Part shown: piece after piece, positions 1-6,645 of the stretch | Layout: every line of letters starts with the position of its first letter | How positions within the stretch are numbered: position 1 is the first letter of the stretch | Assembly (NCBI GenBank): GCA_003452185.1 | Contig: DMJJ01000333.1 | Location: 1 to 9,510 of the forward strand | Source of the DNA: Verrucomicrobiales bacterium | GTDB taxonomy: Bacteria; Verrucomicrobiota; Verrucomicrobiia; Limisphaerales; UBA11320 | Length of the DNA: 9,510 bases | Direction: 5' to 3' | Translations under genes and position numbers: made by a program | The notes under the pieces: generated by a model | What the model was told of the DNA's origin: nothing | Database searches by the model: none | Seen by the model: only the letters and a program-made list of their open reading frames with translations

Positions 1-723
1 GGGATGCACACGGGAATCGGCTTCGCCATCCCGATCAACCAGGCCCGCGACGTCGCCGATCAGCTCATCGAGCGTGGCCGGTATCTCCGCACCTGGCTTG
101 GGATTGCGATCCGTTCCCTCCGGGAGAACCCCTCCCTCCGGGACGCCTTCCCCGGCGTCCGGGACGGGGTTGTGGTGAAGCAGATCGAAGCCTCGGGGCC
201 GGCCCGCAAGACCGACCTCAAGGCCGGGGACCTGATCACCTCGGTGGATGGGCATCCGGTGGCCACGGCCGCGGATCTCAAGGCCGCCGTCCGGAGCCGC
301 AAGGTTGGGGAAACCGTCATCCTCGACATCAATCGTGACGGGCACGCGATGAAGGTCCGCCTGCGGGCGGATGCCATGCCGGACCGGGATCACCCCGCAC
401 CGGTCAACCCGACGCGGGCCCCCAGCCCCGACGAGGAGAGCAACCTCGGCCTCACCGTGCGCCCCCTGACTGGGGAGCAAGCCGATCGGGAGGGGATCGC
501 CCGGGATCGCGGGGTGGCGGTCGTGGAGGTGGCCCCGGGGAGTGTTGCCGAAACCTACGGGCTCAAGCCCGGGAACATCATCACCGAGCTGAATCGGAAG
601 CCGGTCAAGAGCCCCAAGCAGTTCCGGGAGGTGTTGCGCGAGGCCGATCCCCGGAAGGGAATCCTCCTGACCTATCTCAACGAGGGGGCCTCGCGATTTG
701 AATTTATCCGGGCGGACGAGTGA
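1..723 (+). CDS. HtrA/DegP-family periplasmic serine protease, C-terminal part (5' truncated by window)
   Basis: This is the 3' end of a trypsin-like HtrA/Deg protease, an envelope quality-control enzyme that degrades or chaperones misfolded exported proteins. The frame is open from the first base. It begins in the conserved end of the protease domain (GIGFAIPI, residues 6-13 counting the first codon as 1), so the ATG at position 4 is an internal methionine. The catalytic His, Asp and Ser lie upstream and are not visible. PDZ1 runs from TWLGIAI through the carboxylate-loop region and LKAGDLITSVDG to about residue 120. PDZ2 starts at NLGLTVRPL (about residue 148) and includes VAPGSVAETYGLKPGNIITELN, ending near the C terminus. 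Two PDZ domains match DegP/DegQ/MucD rather than single-PDZ DegS. The PDZ1-PDZ2 linker is proline-rich. Which Deg subtype it is cannot be decided without the upstream part. The family assignment is firm. Confidence 0.93.
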   Translation, partial: GMHTGIGFAIPINQARDVADQLIERGRYLRTWLGIAIRSLRENPSLRDAFPGVRDGVVVKQIEASGPARKTDLKAGDLITSVDGHPVATAADLKAAVRSRKVGETVILDINRDGHAMKVRLRADAMPDRDHPAPVNPTRAPSPDEESNLGLTVRPLTGEQADREGIARDRGVAVVEVAPGSVAETYGLKPGNIITELNRKPVKSPKQFREVLREADPRKGILLTYLNEGASRFEFIRADE

Positions 724-759
724 ACCAGCCATGAAAGGTTTTACTAAAGGCAATTCAGG

Positions 760-813
760 GCCGGTCGATAACCCCCCTGCCGCGATGCGTGGCATCGGCG
801 GGGTCTTACCGGC
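760..813 (+). promoter_or_regulatory. Long imperfect hairpin in the htrA-porin gap (terminator or 5' UTR element)
   Basis: Seen directly: an outer stem GCCGGT (760-765) pairs with ACCGGC (808-813) and encloses an inner hairpin at 775-803. The inner hairpin has a GTG loop (789-791), the paired arms GATGC/GCATC, a two-base bulge (782-783), and a further seven pairs (CCCTGCC/GGCGGGG, one G-T). The arms are separated by an internal loop (766-774 and 804-807, the latter TCTT). It lies 37 bases after the protease stop and 42 bases before the porin start. It could end htrA transcription, but there is only a TCTT and no T-run. It could also be a leader structure for the porin operon. I do not match it to a known riboswitch class. 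Confidence 0.45.
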
Positions 814-855
814 GTAACCCGCTCATGCGCAGCAGCGCTTACTGCACCAAATCAT

Positions 856-2127
856 ATGAACGAGAAACATGACACGAACCGTCGCCGTACCCCCCGCCCG
901 CCGGCGTTTAATGGCGGACGGTTGCTGCTGGCCACCCTGATCGGGGGGCTTGCCCTTCCGTTGCTGCCCGGGGTTGCCCGTTCCGAGGATGCCGCACCGG
1001 GATCCTCCGTCGACCCCGCCCTCATCCAGAAGCTGCTTAAGCGCGTGGATGAACTCGAGGGGGAGGTCCGTCAGTTGCGCAAGGCCCAGAGCAGCCCCAG
1101 CAGCTCGTCGCTCGCCGCCAGCGAGGTGGCGGCCGCCAAGGATAATTTTCCGCAGATCCAGTTCCACGGCTTCGGGGATGTCACCTACCACGTCAACAAC
1201 GGCCGGGGGGACAAGAACGCGTTCGCCCTCGGCCAGCTCGACTTCTTTGTCGTGTCACGGATCGCCGACAACATCAGCATCCTCAACGAAAACGTTGTCG
1301 AGGCGGGCGGGGACAACAACTTCGGGTTCGAGGTGGAGCGGTTGCTTCTCCAGTATCGGGGGAACGACTGGTTCAACGTCGATCTCGGGCGTTATCACAC
1401 CTCGATCGGGTACTACAACACGGCGTATCACCATGGCACCTGGTTCCAGACCGCGACGGGCCGTCCGCAGTTCCTCGACTTTGAGGATGGCGGCGGGCTG
1501 ATCCCGACGCACGGCGTGGGGCTGGCGTTCCATGGAGCGATCCCCTCCGGGTCGCTGAACATGAACTACGCGTTCGAGATCAGCAACGGCCGGTCCTACC
1601 ACTCGAACAACGGGAACAACCCGGTGTTGAACGTCAATGACGACAACGAATACAAGGCGTTCAACCTCGCCCTGACGGTGAAGCCCGACGGGCTCGAGGG
1701 GGTGCAGGCGGGGGCTGGCGTGTATCACGACACGCTCACGCCGGAAAACCTCCCGAGGACGGACGAGTTCCTGTTCCACGGGCATATCGTCTACAAGAAC
1801 AGCACCTGGGAGTGGCTCAATGAAGGCTTCCTGATGAGGCATCATGAGCGTGGAGGCGGGACCCATTGGTCGCCCGCCGCCTATACACAGGTCGCCCGGG
1901 CCTTCGGGAAGTGGAAACCGTACGCGCGGTTCAGCTACGTGAACGCCACGGATGCCGACAATGCCCTCACGTTGATCGGGGCCAACGGGCTCCGGTGGGG
2001 CCCCTCGGTTGGCATTCGGTATGATTTTTCGAGCCTTGCCGCCATCAAGCTGCAATATGACCGTGTGCAGCAGCAGAGCGACCGGAACCTGAACCAGTTC
2101 ACCACCCAGGTGGCCTTCACCTTCTAA
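856..2127 (+). CDS. Outer-membrane beta-barrel (porin-like) protein with N-terminal coiled coil
   Basis: Probably a trimeric-porin-like channel in the outer membrane. The 423-residue product has a long basic N-region (RRR at 9-11), a hydrophobic core (23-38), and a likely signal-peptidase site after VARS (residue 43). Next comes a short coiled-coil segment (about 54-78: IQKLLKRVDELEGEVRQL), a Ser/Ala-rich linker, and then from about residue 100 a barrel of alternating aromatic and polar strands (QIQFHGFGDVTYHV). The chain ends in VAFTF, and a terminal Phe is the classic outer-membrane insertion signal. A distinctive stretch at 177-204 contains LGRYHTSIGYYNTAYHHGTW and ATGRP, and I associate it with an uncharacterised porin-like family. 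No Shine-Dalgarno is visible before the ATG (upstream CACCAAATCAT). It lies 27 bases before a PstS-like gene, suggesting co-transcription. The substrate is unknown; phosphate or another anion is inference from that neighbour. Location is well supported, exact function is not. Confidence 0.8.
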   Translation: MNEKHDTNRRRTPRPPAFNGGRLLLATLIGGLALPLLPGVARSEDAAPGSSVDPALIQKLLKRVDELEGEVRQLRKAQSSPSSSSLAASEVAAAKDNFPQIQFHGFGDVTYHVNNGRGDKNAFALGQLDFFVVSRIADNISILNENVVEAGGDNNFGFEVERLLLQYRGNDWFNVDLGRYHTSIGYYNTAYHHGTWFQTATGRPQFLDFEDGGGLIPTHGVGLAFHGAIPSGSLNMNYAFEISNGRSYHSNNGNNPVLNVNDDNEYKAFNLALTVKPDGLEGVQAGAGVYHDTLTPENLPRTDEFLFHGHIVYKNSTWEWLNEGFLMRHHERGGGTHWSPAAYTQVARAFGKWKPYARFSYVNATDADNALTLIGANGLRWGPSVGIRYDFSSLAAIKLQYDRVQQQSDRNLNQFTTQVAFTF

Positions 2128-2154
2128 CCCCCCACAGGGAACGAGGATAAAACT

Positions 2155-2637
2155 ATGGTCAAAAAACTGATTGCGGTCGGTGCGGCGCTTGCCGGGGTGC
2201 TGCTGTGCGCCCAGGTGCACGCCGACGACACCCTGGCGATCGTGGTGGGGAAGAGCTCCAGCATCGACAGCCTCTCCGCGGCGGATCTCCAGAAGATTTT
2301 CAAGGGGGAGAAGTCGAAGGCTCCCGATGGGAGCAAAGTCGTGGTCGTCATGCGCGACACCGGCTCGCCGGAACGGGATGCCGCCCTGGCGGGGATCTAC
2401 AAGATGAGCGAGGCGGAGTACAACAAGTACTTCCTCCAGGCCACCTTCACCGGTGCGGTTCAGGCAGCGCCCAAGGCCCTCTCGTCGGGCGCGGCGATCA
2501 AGCAGTTCGTCAGCTCGACGGCGGGTGGCATCGGCTACGTGAAGTCGAGCGAGATCGATGACTCCGTCAAGGTGGTCAAGGTCGACGGCAAGGCGCCGAC
2601 GGACGGGGATTACCCGATCAAGATCGGCGGCAAGTAA
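2155..2637 (+). CDS. Small periplasmic PstS-like (phosphate-type) substrate-binding protein
   Basis: A 160-residue exported protein of the type II periplasmic-binding fold related to PstS. The signal peptide is KK followed by a hydrophobic core, with cleavage after VHA (residue 23). Cys18 lies in VLLC, which is a poor lipobox, so a soluble periplasmic protein is likelier than a lipoprotein. Family signs are the SLSAADLQKIFKGE segment (39-52), MRDTGSPERDA (66-76, corresponding to the oxyanion-contacting loop in PstS relatives), and FVSSTAGGIGYVK (118-130). Full PstS proteins are roughly twice as long, so this is the short, stand-alone form. No PstCAB transporter genes lie beside it. A good Shine-Dalgarno (GAGG at 2143-2146, 8 bases upstream) supports the ATG. 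Placed between a porin and a chemoreceptor, it may act as a capture or sensing protein rather than as part of an ABC importer. The ligand is inferred, not shown. Confidence 0.85.
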   Translation: MVKKLIAVGAALAGVLLCAQVHADDTLAIVVGKSSSIDSLSAADLQKIFKGEKSKAPDGSKVVVVMRDTGSPERDAALAGIYKMSEAEYNKYFLQATFTGAVQAAPKALSSGAAIKQFVSSTAGGIGYVKSSEIDDSVKVVKVDGKAPTDGDYPIKIGGK

Positions 2638-2645
2638 CACAACCC

Positions 2646-2670
2646 GGGTCCGGGGGAGCACCCCGGGCCT
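2646..2670 (+). other. GC-rich hairpin between binding-protein and chemoreceptor genes
   Basis: GGGTCCGGGG (2646-2655) pairs with CCCCGGGCCT (2661-2670) around the loop GAGCA, giving ten pairs with two G-T wobbles. It begins 8 bases after the upstream stop codon. No T-run follows, so it does not look like a standard intrinsic terminator. It may be an mRNA-end stabiliser or attenuator that lowers chemoreceptor expression relative to the porin and binding protein. Confidence 0.5.
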
Positions 2671-2711
2671 CCCCACGGTTCTCGGAAAGCTCCAGGGGTG
2701 GAACACTGGAA

Positions 2712-4289
2712 ATGCGTAACCTCACGATCGGCCGCCGCGTTGTTCTCGGCTTCGTTGCAACCCTGATCCTTGGGCTCGCCACCTCGGCGTTCACCGTGGC
2801 CAGACTCCAGCGGGTCGATGCCGCCGCGGAGCGGATCGTCCGGGACTCCCTGCCCGGGGCGTTCACCATCAGCCAGATCGCCTCGTGCGTGAAGGAGAAC
2901 AAGGCCCTCGTGCAGCATCACGTGCTCTCCGACGGCGAGGGGCTCAAGGCGAAGCTCGCCACCCTCATCTCGACGAACCTCACGGCCCTCGGTCGATTGA
3001 CCCGCGAGTACGAGGCCACGATCACGCAGCAGCGCGGGCGCGACCTCTACGCGGAGCTCCAGAAGGTAAGGGCCCCGTTCGACAAGACCTTCGCCACCGT
3101 GCTCGAAAACAGCAGCAAGGGGAACGGGCAGGCCGCGATGGAGCTCCTCATCCAGCAGCTGACCCCCCAATACGATTCCTACCTGAAGGCGCTGGAGGCC
3201 CAGGTGAGCTTCAACCATGAGGCGGGCGATGCCGCGAGCGCGGAGATCATCGACGCTGTGAAATCGACCCGGCGGGCCACGGTGATCGGTCTCGGGCTCT
3301 CGGTGCTGTTGAGCCTGGCCGCCGCGTTCATCGTCATCACCGGTTTGAACCGCGCCTTGCGTCGGATGAGCCAGTCCCTGGTGGCCGGCGCCGAGAGGGT
3401 CTCCGCCACCGGTGAGGATCTCACGGCGGGCAGCCGCCAGCTGGCGGATGCCGCCAGCATCCAGTCCTCCTCGCTGCAGCAGACCAGCGCCGCCGTGCAG
3501 GAGTCCGCCAGCATGGCCACCCGCAACGCCGAGAGCGCCCGTGCTGCGACGGAGCTCACCCGCGAGACCCGCCAGCGGGCGGAGAGCGGGCGCAACACCA
3601 TTCGCGAAATGAAGGGGGCGGTGGAAGGGATCAAGACCTCCTCCGACGAGCTCAGCGGGGCGATGGAGGAGATCCGAAACTCCAGCAACGATATTGCGAA
3701 GATCGTTCACACCATCAACGAGATCGCCTTCCAGACGAACATCCTCGCCCTGAATGCCGCAGTCGAGGCCGCCCGTGCGGGCGAGGCGGGCTTGAGCTTT
3801 GCCGTGGTTGCCGACGAGGTCCGCCGCCTGGCCCAACGGAGCGCCACCGCAGCTCAGGAGACCGCCTCGATCATCGAGACAACCATTCGCAAGACCGACT
3901 CCGGGGCCGCCGTGGCCCTCAAGGTTCGTCAGGCCCTGATGGCCGTCGATGCCAAGAGCGAGGCAACGTCCAAGAGCCTTGAGGAGATCGTGAGCGGGGT
4001 CTGCCGGGTGGATGAGTTTGTATCGGAGATCGCCACCGCCTCCGCCGAGCAGAGCAACGGGCTCCAGCAGATCAGCGGTGCCGTCCACCAGTTGGAGGAG
4101 GTCACCACCACCAACGCCACGCAGGCGGACACGACCCAGCATCTGGCCGGGGAGCTGAGCAGCCAGTCGGGGGACCTCAACGCCGTGCTCCAGGAGCTTC
4201 TCGCCTTGAGCGGCCAGCAGCCTCACCGGGGCACACGCGCTCCAGCCGCCTCGGAACCGGCCGCGCCGCCGCTTGAGCTGGCACCGTAG
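2712..4289 (+). CDS. Methyl-accepting chemotaxis protein (transmembrane, apparently without HAMP)
   Basis: A 525-residue chemoreceptor that would signal through CheW/CheA to the flagellar motor or another output. TM1 is about residues 10-30. A mainly helical periplasmic sensor of about 155 residues follows, resembling a four-helix-bundle domain. TM2 is about 189-210 (ATVIGLGLSVLLSLAAAFIV). TM2 leads after only about 10 residues into the signalling coiled coil (SLVAGAERVSATGEDLTAGS); no HAMP sequence is recognisable. The conserved hairpin tip is at 337-371: EIAFQTNILALNAAVEAARA, then GEAG, LSFAVVADEVR. Ser362 occupies a position that is usually Gly (G-x-GFAVVA). Helical arms of about 140 residues flank the tip. 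The C-terminal tail is Pro/Ala-rich, with no CheR-binding pentapeptide like NWETF. It is 74 bases after the PstS-like gene and is probably the last gene of that operon. The Shine-Dalgarno is weak. The ligand could be the neighbouring binding protein (inference). Confidence 0.95.
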   Translation: MRNLTIGRRVVLGFVATLILGLATSAFTVARLQRVDAAAERIVRDSLPGAFTISQIASCVKENKALVQHHVLSDGEGLKAKLATLISTNLTALGRLTREYEATITQQRGRDLYAELQKVRAPFDKTFATVLENSSKGNGQAAMELLIQQLTPQYDSYLKALEAQVSFNHEAGDAASAEIIDAVKSTRRATVIGLGLSVLLSLAAAFIVITGLNRALRRMSQSLVAGAERVSATGEDLTAGSRQLADAASIQSSSLQQTSAAVQESASMATRNAESARAATELTRETRQRAESGRNTIREMKGAVEGIKTSSDELSGAMEEIRNSSNDIAKIVHTINEIAFQTNILALNAAVEAARAGEAGLSFAVVADEVRRLAQRSATAAQETASIIETTIRKTDSGAAVALKVRQALMAVDAKSEATSKSLEEIVSGVCRVDEFVSEIATASAEQSNGLQQISGAVHQLEEVTTTNATQADTTQHLAGELSSQSGDLNAVLQELLALSGQQPHRGTRAPAASEPAAPPLELAP

Positions 4290-4318
4290 AGGGGCGTTGC
4301 TTCGATCCCCAAGGATTT

Positions 4319-4335
4319 GCCCGTCGGAAACGGGC
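4319..4335. terminator. Hairpin after the chemoreceptor gene (stem GCCCGT/ACGGGC)
   Basis: GCCCGT (4319-4324), loop CGGAA, ACGGGC (4330-4335): six perfect pairs, 29 bases past the chemoreceptor stop and inside the convergent gap. A smaller hairpin follows (GGCCG 4341-4345 / CGGCC 4350-4354). There is no clear U-tract on either strand, so termination is inferred from position between convergent genes. Confidence 0.4.
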
Positions 4336-4396
4336 TCCACGGCCGACTCCGGCCCCGGTGGCCAGCGATCCGGCAGGGGGCTGGACTTCACCCTCC

Positions 4397-4411
4397 CCCG
4401 TGTCAAACGGG
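4397..4411. terminator. Hairpin just past the stop of the minus-strand secreted-protein gene
   Basis: CCCGT (4397-4401), loop GTCAA, ACGGG (4407-4411): five pairs immediately downstream (minus strand) of the TAG at 4413-4415. The stem is the same sequence as the core of the hairpin at 4319-4335. No U-tract is visible. The role as 3' end or terminator is inferred from location. Confidence 0.35.
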
Positions 4412-4412
4412 C

Positions 4413-6518
4413 CTACCTGACCGCTTCCACCCGATAGAAGTTCCCGCCGGGTTCGAAGTCGGCGTCGACGAACCGCGTCGCCACCCCGGTGGCGGTCACC
4501 CGTCCGATCTCCACTCCGGGGAGCCCTGGCACCGAGCTCCTAAGGATGCGGTACACCTGTCCCGGCACCGAGACGAACCGCACGCAGGGAACGCTCTTGA
4601 TGCCGACATCAAATCCCGAGAGGGGATCCGTGGGATCGGAACCGGCGATGTATTCCTCCAGGTTCGTCCTTCCGTCCTTGTCGGGGTCGGCCGCTTCGGT
4701 GGCATCGGGCGATTCTCCTTCGGCGGCACCAAAGTACCCCATGTACCAGGAGATCGGGATCCCATCCTGGGGCCGCTCCGACCGGTGGTAGGCGGCGGCG
4801 TAAACCACCGGCGCTGCAGCGGACTCACCAAGGACCGTCGCCAGCACCAGGGTGCTCTGATTGATGGCGATCGGCCCGCTGTAAACGGGGGAGGCCGGGC
4901 CGGGGACCCGGCCGTTGAGCGTGTAACGAATCTCGGTGCCGGGGGCGGGTCCGAGGAGCTCGAATGTCATCTCGTTGGTGAAGAGCCCTCTCGGGGGGCT
5001 GAAGCGGATCCCGGTGCCGTCGGGAGGGGCCTGGGGCATCGGATCCACCGCCATGTCAAACTGGTAGATCGCGCCGTAATTGGAGTGACTCGGCCCTGTG
5101 CCGACGGCCACCTCAAGGCGGGCGCCTGTCGTGAGAAACAGCGGTTGATCCAACCTCAGGCTCTGGCCGGGCAGGACGAGGCCCCCAAGCAGGTCGACTC
5201 CCTCCAGGGCATAGTGGACGTCGACGGTGGCGATCCCACTCGCGTACCCTGCCATCCGCACACGGTAATAGCCGTTGGAAGCAACGGTGTAGCGGGCCAC
5301 CGCATACTGGTCGGGCCTCCCCACCGGGCCCGGGCTCGAGCTCAGGCCCCGGACCGGAAACACCCCCTGAGACGGCACCTGGATGGGATTCGGCCCGAGG
5401 TTCTGTCGGATCCAGGATTCGGAGTTTGCCACATGCCCCCAGTAATCCTGAGTGCTCCCGGAGGCGGCCCCCTGGAAATGCTTTTCATACAGGTCGAACC
5501 GTCCATCCCAATAGCGCTTGTAACCGAGCGACCAGGGGCCGGATGGGTTGCCGGTGTGCGGGAAGGAGGCTGCAAGCCCGCCCTCGAACGGGATGCCGAG
5601 GGCTGGGTCGATGTCTCCCCCCGAGCTCGAGCGGAACACCGTCGAATAGACATCCGAAATCATCGCTCCATCCTTGAACACCGCGGCGCGCACCATGCGC
5701 GTCGCCTGGAAACGCAGAGGTACGCCGGTGTAGGGGGTGGAGAGGGCCGTCGGCAGGGTGCCGTCAAGGGTGAAGCGGATCTCACCCATCCCAACGAGGT
5801 TTACGAGCTCCACCGGTTGCTCGGCAGCCACCACTCCCCGCGCGGGGTTGAAGGTGATCTGAGGGGGCCTCGACGCGGAATCCGCGGTTGGGTCAACCGC
5901 CGCTTCAACCTGAAAGACCGCCCCGACATTTGAGAAGTCAGCCCCGGGGCCGGTCGAAATGTCGATCGTCGTACCGGCAACATAGAACTGCTCGTTTGTC
6001 GTTCCGATGGTCCCCCCGGTGGCGAGGTTCCCAGCGACAAACTCCACGCCATCCTGCTCCAGATGAACATCAACATCGTTACCCCCTGTCGAGGTTCCCC
6101 GGATCTCAACATGGTAGCGGCCATCCGACGGAATGGTGTAGCGGATGATGGAGTACCGCTGCTCGGAAAACGAGGGTCCGGGAGCGACGCTGATCCCGTG
6201 CACCGGAAAGTATCCCTGGAGGGGCCAGGTGAAACCGTTGGGTCCCGCATTCTGTCGAACCCAAGGCTCCGCACTGACCCGGGCCCCCCAATAAGTCAGT
6301 GTGCTCCCTGCCGCCTGCCCGTAAAACTCCGCCGCATAGGGCACAAACGCACCGTCCGCCGTTGTGGAAGTCCCATAACCCCATCCCCCCGATGGGTTCT
6401 GCGCGTGCAGGATGGAGGCGGTAAACGCCTCCGCCAGATTCCCTGCTCCAAGGCGCTCGGGGAGCGCGCTTAAAAGCGAGCAAAGGACCATCGGTAGCAG
6501 GAGTGACCTTGTGTTCAT
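4413..6518 (-). CDS. Secreted multidomain protein: two copies of a ~180-residue domain plus two chitobiase-C-terminal-like domains and a Ca-binding loop
   Basis: A 701-residue exported protein of unknown function. The signal peptide is residues 1 to about 25. Copy A of a beta-rich domain spans about 40-210 and copy B about 322-493. Shared landmarks are NPSGGWGYG/NPSGPWSLGY, AAGSTLTYWG/AASGSTQDYWG, PWVRQNAGPN/SWIRQNLGPN, GYFPVHGISVAPGP/GVFPVRGLSSSPGP, RYTIPSDGRYHV/RYTVASNGYYRV, VDVHLEQDGV/VDVHYALEGV and a closing AAVDP/MAVDP. Each copy is followed by a chitobiase/beta-hexosaminidase C-terminal-type sandwich (about 220-297 and 503-579) with IRFTLDGTLPT and IRYTLNGRVPG. Residues 611-622 form a complete EF-hand/dockerin-like loop (DPDKDGRTNLEE), followed by AGSDPTDP. 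The last ~65 residues form a small domain ending NFYRVEAVR. No catalytic motif is visible. It may be a carbohydrate- or surface-associated protein. No Shine-Dalgarno is visible. It is monocistronic, convergent with the chemoreceptor gene and divergent from pta. Confidence 0.85.
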   Translation of the reverse strand: MNTRSLLLPMVLCSLLSALPERLGAGNLAEAFTASILHAQNPSGGWGYGTSTTADGAFVPYAAEFYGQAAGSTLTYWGARVSAEPWVRQNAGPNGFTWPLQGYFPVHGISVAPGPSFSEQRYSIIRYTIPSDGRYHVEIRGTSTGGNDVDVHLEQDGVEFVAGNLATGGTIGTTNEQFYVAGTTIDISTGPGADFSNVGAVFQVEAAVDPTADSASRPPQITFNPARGVVAAEQPVELVNLVGMGEIRFTLDGTLPTALSTPYTGVPLRFQATRMVRAAVFKDGAMISDVYSTVFRSSSGGDIDPALGIPFEGGLAASFPHTGNPSGPWSLGYKRYWDGRFDLYEKHFQGAASGSTQDYWGHVANSESWIRQNLGPNPIQVPSQGVFPVRGLSSSPGPVGRPDQYAVARYTVASNGYYRVRMAGYASGIATVDVHYALEGVDLLGGLVLPGQSLRLDQPLFLTTGARLEVAVGTGPSHSNYGAIYQFDMAVDPMPQAPPDGTGIRFSPPRGLFTNEMTFELLGPAPGTEIRYTLNGRVPGPASPVYSGPIAINQSTLVLATVLGESAAAPVVYAAAYHRSERPQDGIPISWYMGYFGAAEGESPDATEAADPDKDGRTNLEEYIAGSDPTDPLSGFDVGIKSVPCVRFVSVPGQVYRILRSSVPGLPGVEIGRVTATGVATRFVDADFEPGGNFYRVEAVR

Positions 6519-6645
6519 GGTGGGTTGGGGGGGAATGTGAGGTCAGCCTCCCACGGGAGCTCAATAAATCAAATGAAAAAAACGCTTATTCCCCCGGGTT
6601 GATTGACGGTTGCAGTCTGGGACCTGCTCGGCTACACAAGCCGCC
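6519..6645. promoter_or_regulatory. Divergent promoter region between secreted-protein gene and pta
   Basis: This 127-base gap separates divergently transcribed genes, so it must hold promoters for both unless longer leaders exist. Its middle (about 6560-6590, with AATAAATCAAATG and a run of seven A) is much more AT-rich than the surroundings, as expected of promoter DNA. A TTGACG at 6603-6608 resembles a -35 box for pta, but no convincing -10 lies 16-18 bases downstream. I cannot place exact boxes. Confidence 0.4.

Noticed and set aside
724..855. Possible Pho box upstream of the porin/PstS-like operon
   Set aside because: No pair of CTGTCAT-like direct repeats with Pho-box spacing could be found, so phosphate regulation is not supported by sequence.
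2155..2223. Lipoprotein signal on the PstS-like protein (Cys18)
   Set aside because: Residues before the Cys (VLL) do not fit a lipobox, and a standard signal-peptidase I site (VHA) follows.
1255..2706. 483-codon open frame on the minus strand opposite the porin and PstS-like genes
   Set aside because: GC-rich DNA leaves long antisense frames open. The translation is Arg/His/Gly/Val-rich with no recognisable motif, while the plus-strand genes have signal peptides and family motifs.
2610..4406. 598-codon open frame on the minus strand opposite the chemoreceptor gene
   Set aside because: Low-complexity Gly/Leu/Arg/Val translation overlapping an unmistakable MCP. An antisense artefact of codon bias.
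4317..5933. 538-codon plus-strand open frame opposite the secreted-protein gene
   Set aside because: The translation has no domain or export signal. The minus-strand frame has a signal peptide, internal repeats and known modules.
6603..6631. TTGACG as -35 of a sigma-70 promoter for pta
   Set aside because: No acceptable -10 hexamer at 16-18 bases spacing (bases there read about GCTCGG).
6610..6645. Upstream TTG start for pta adding 12 residues
   Set aside because: The added residues (MQSGTCSATQAA) do not look like Pta N termini, and the ATG at 6646 gives the usual short lead-in to the KRIVFPEG motif.
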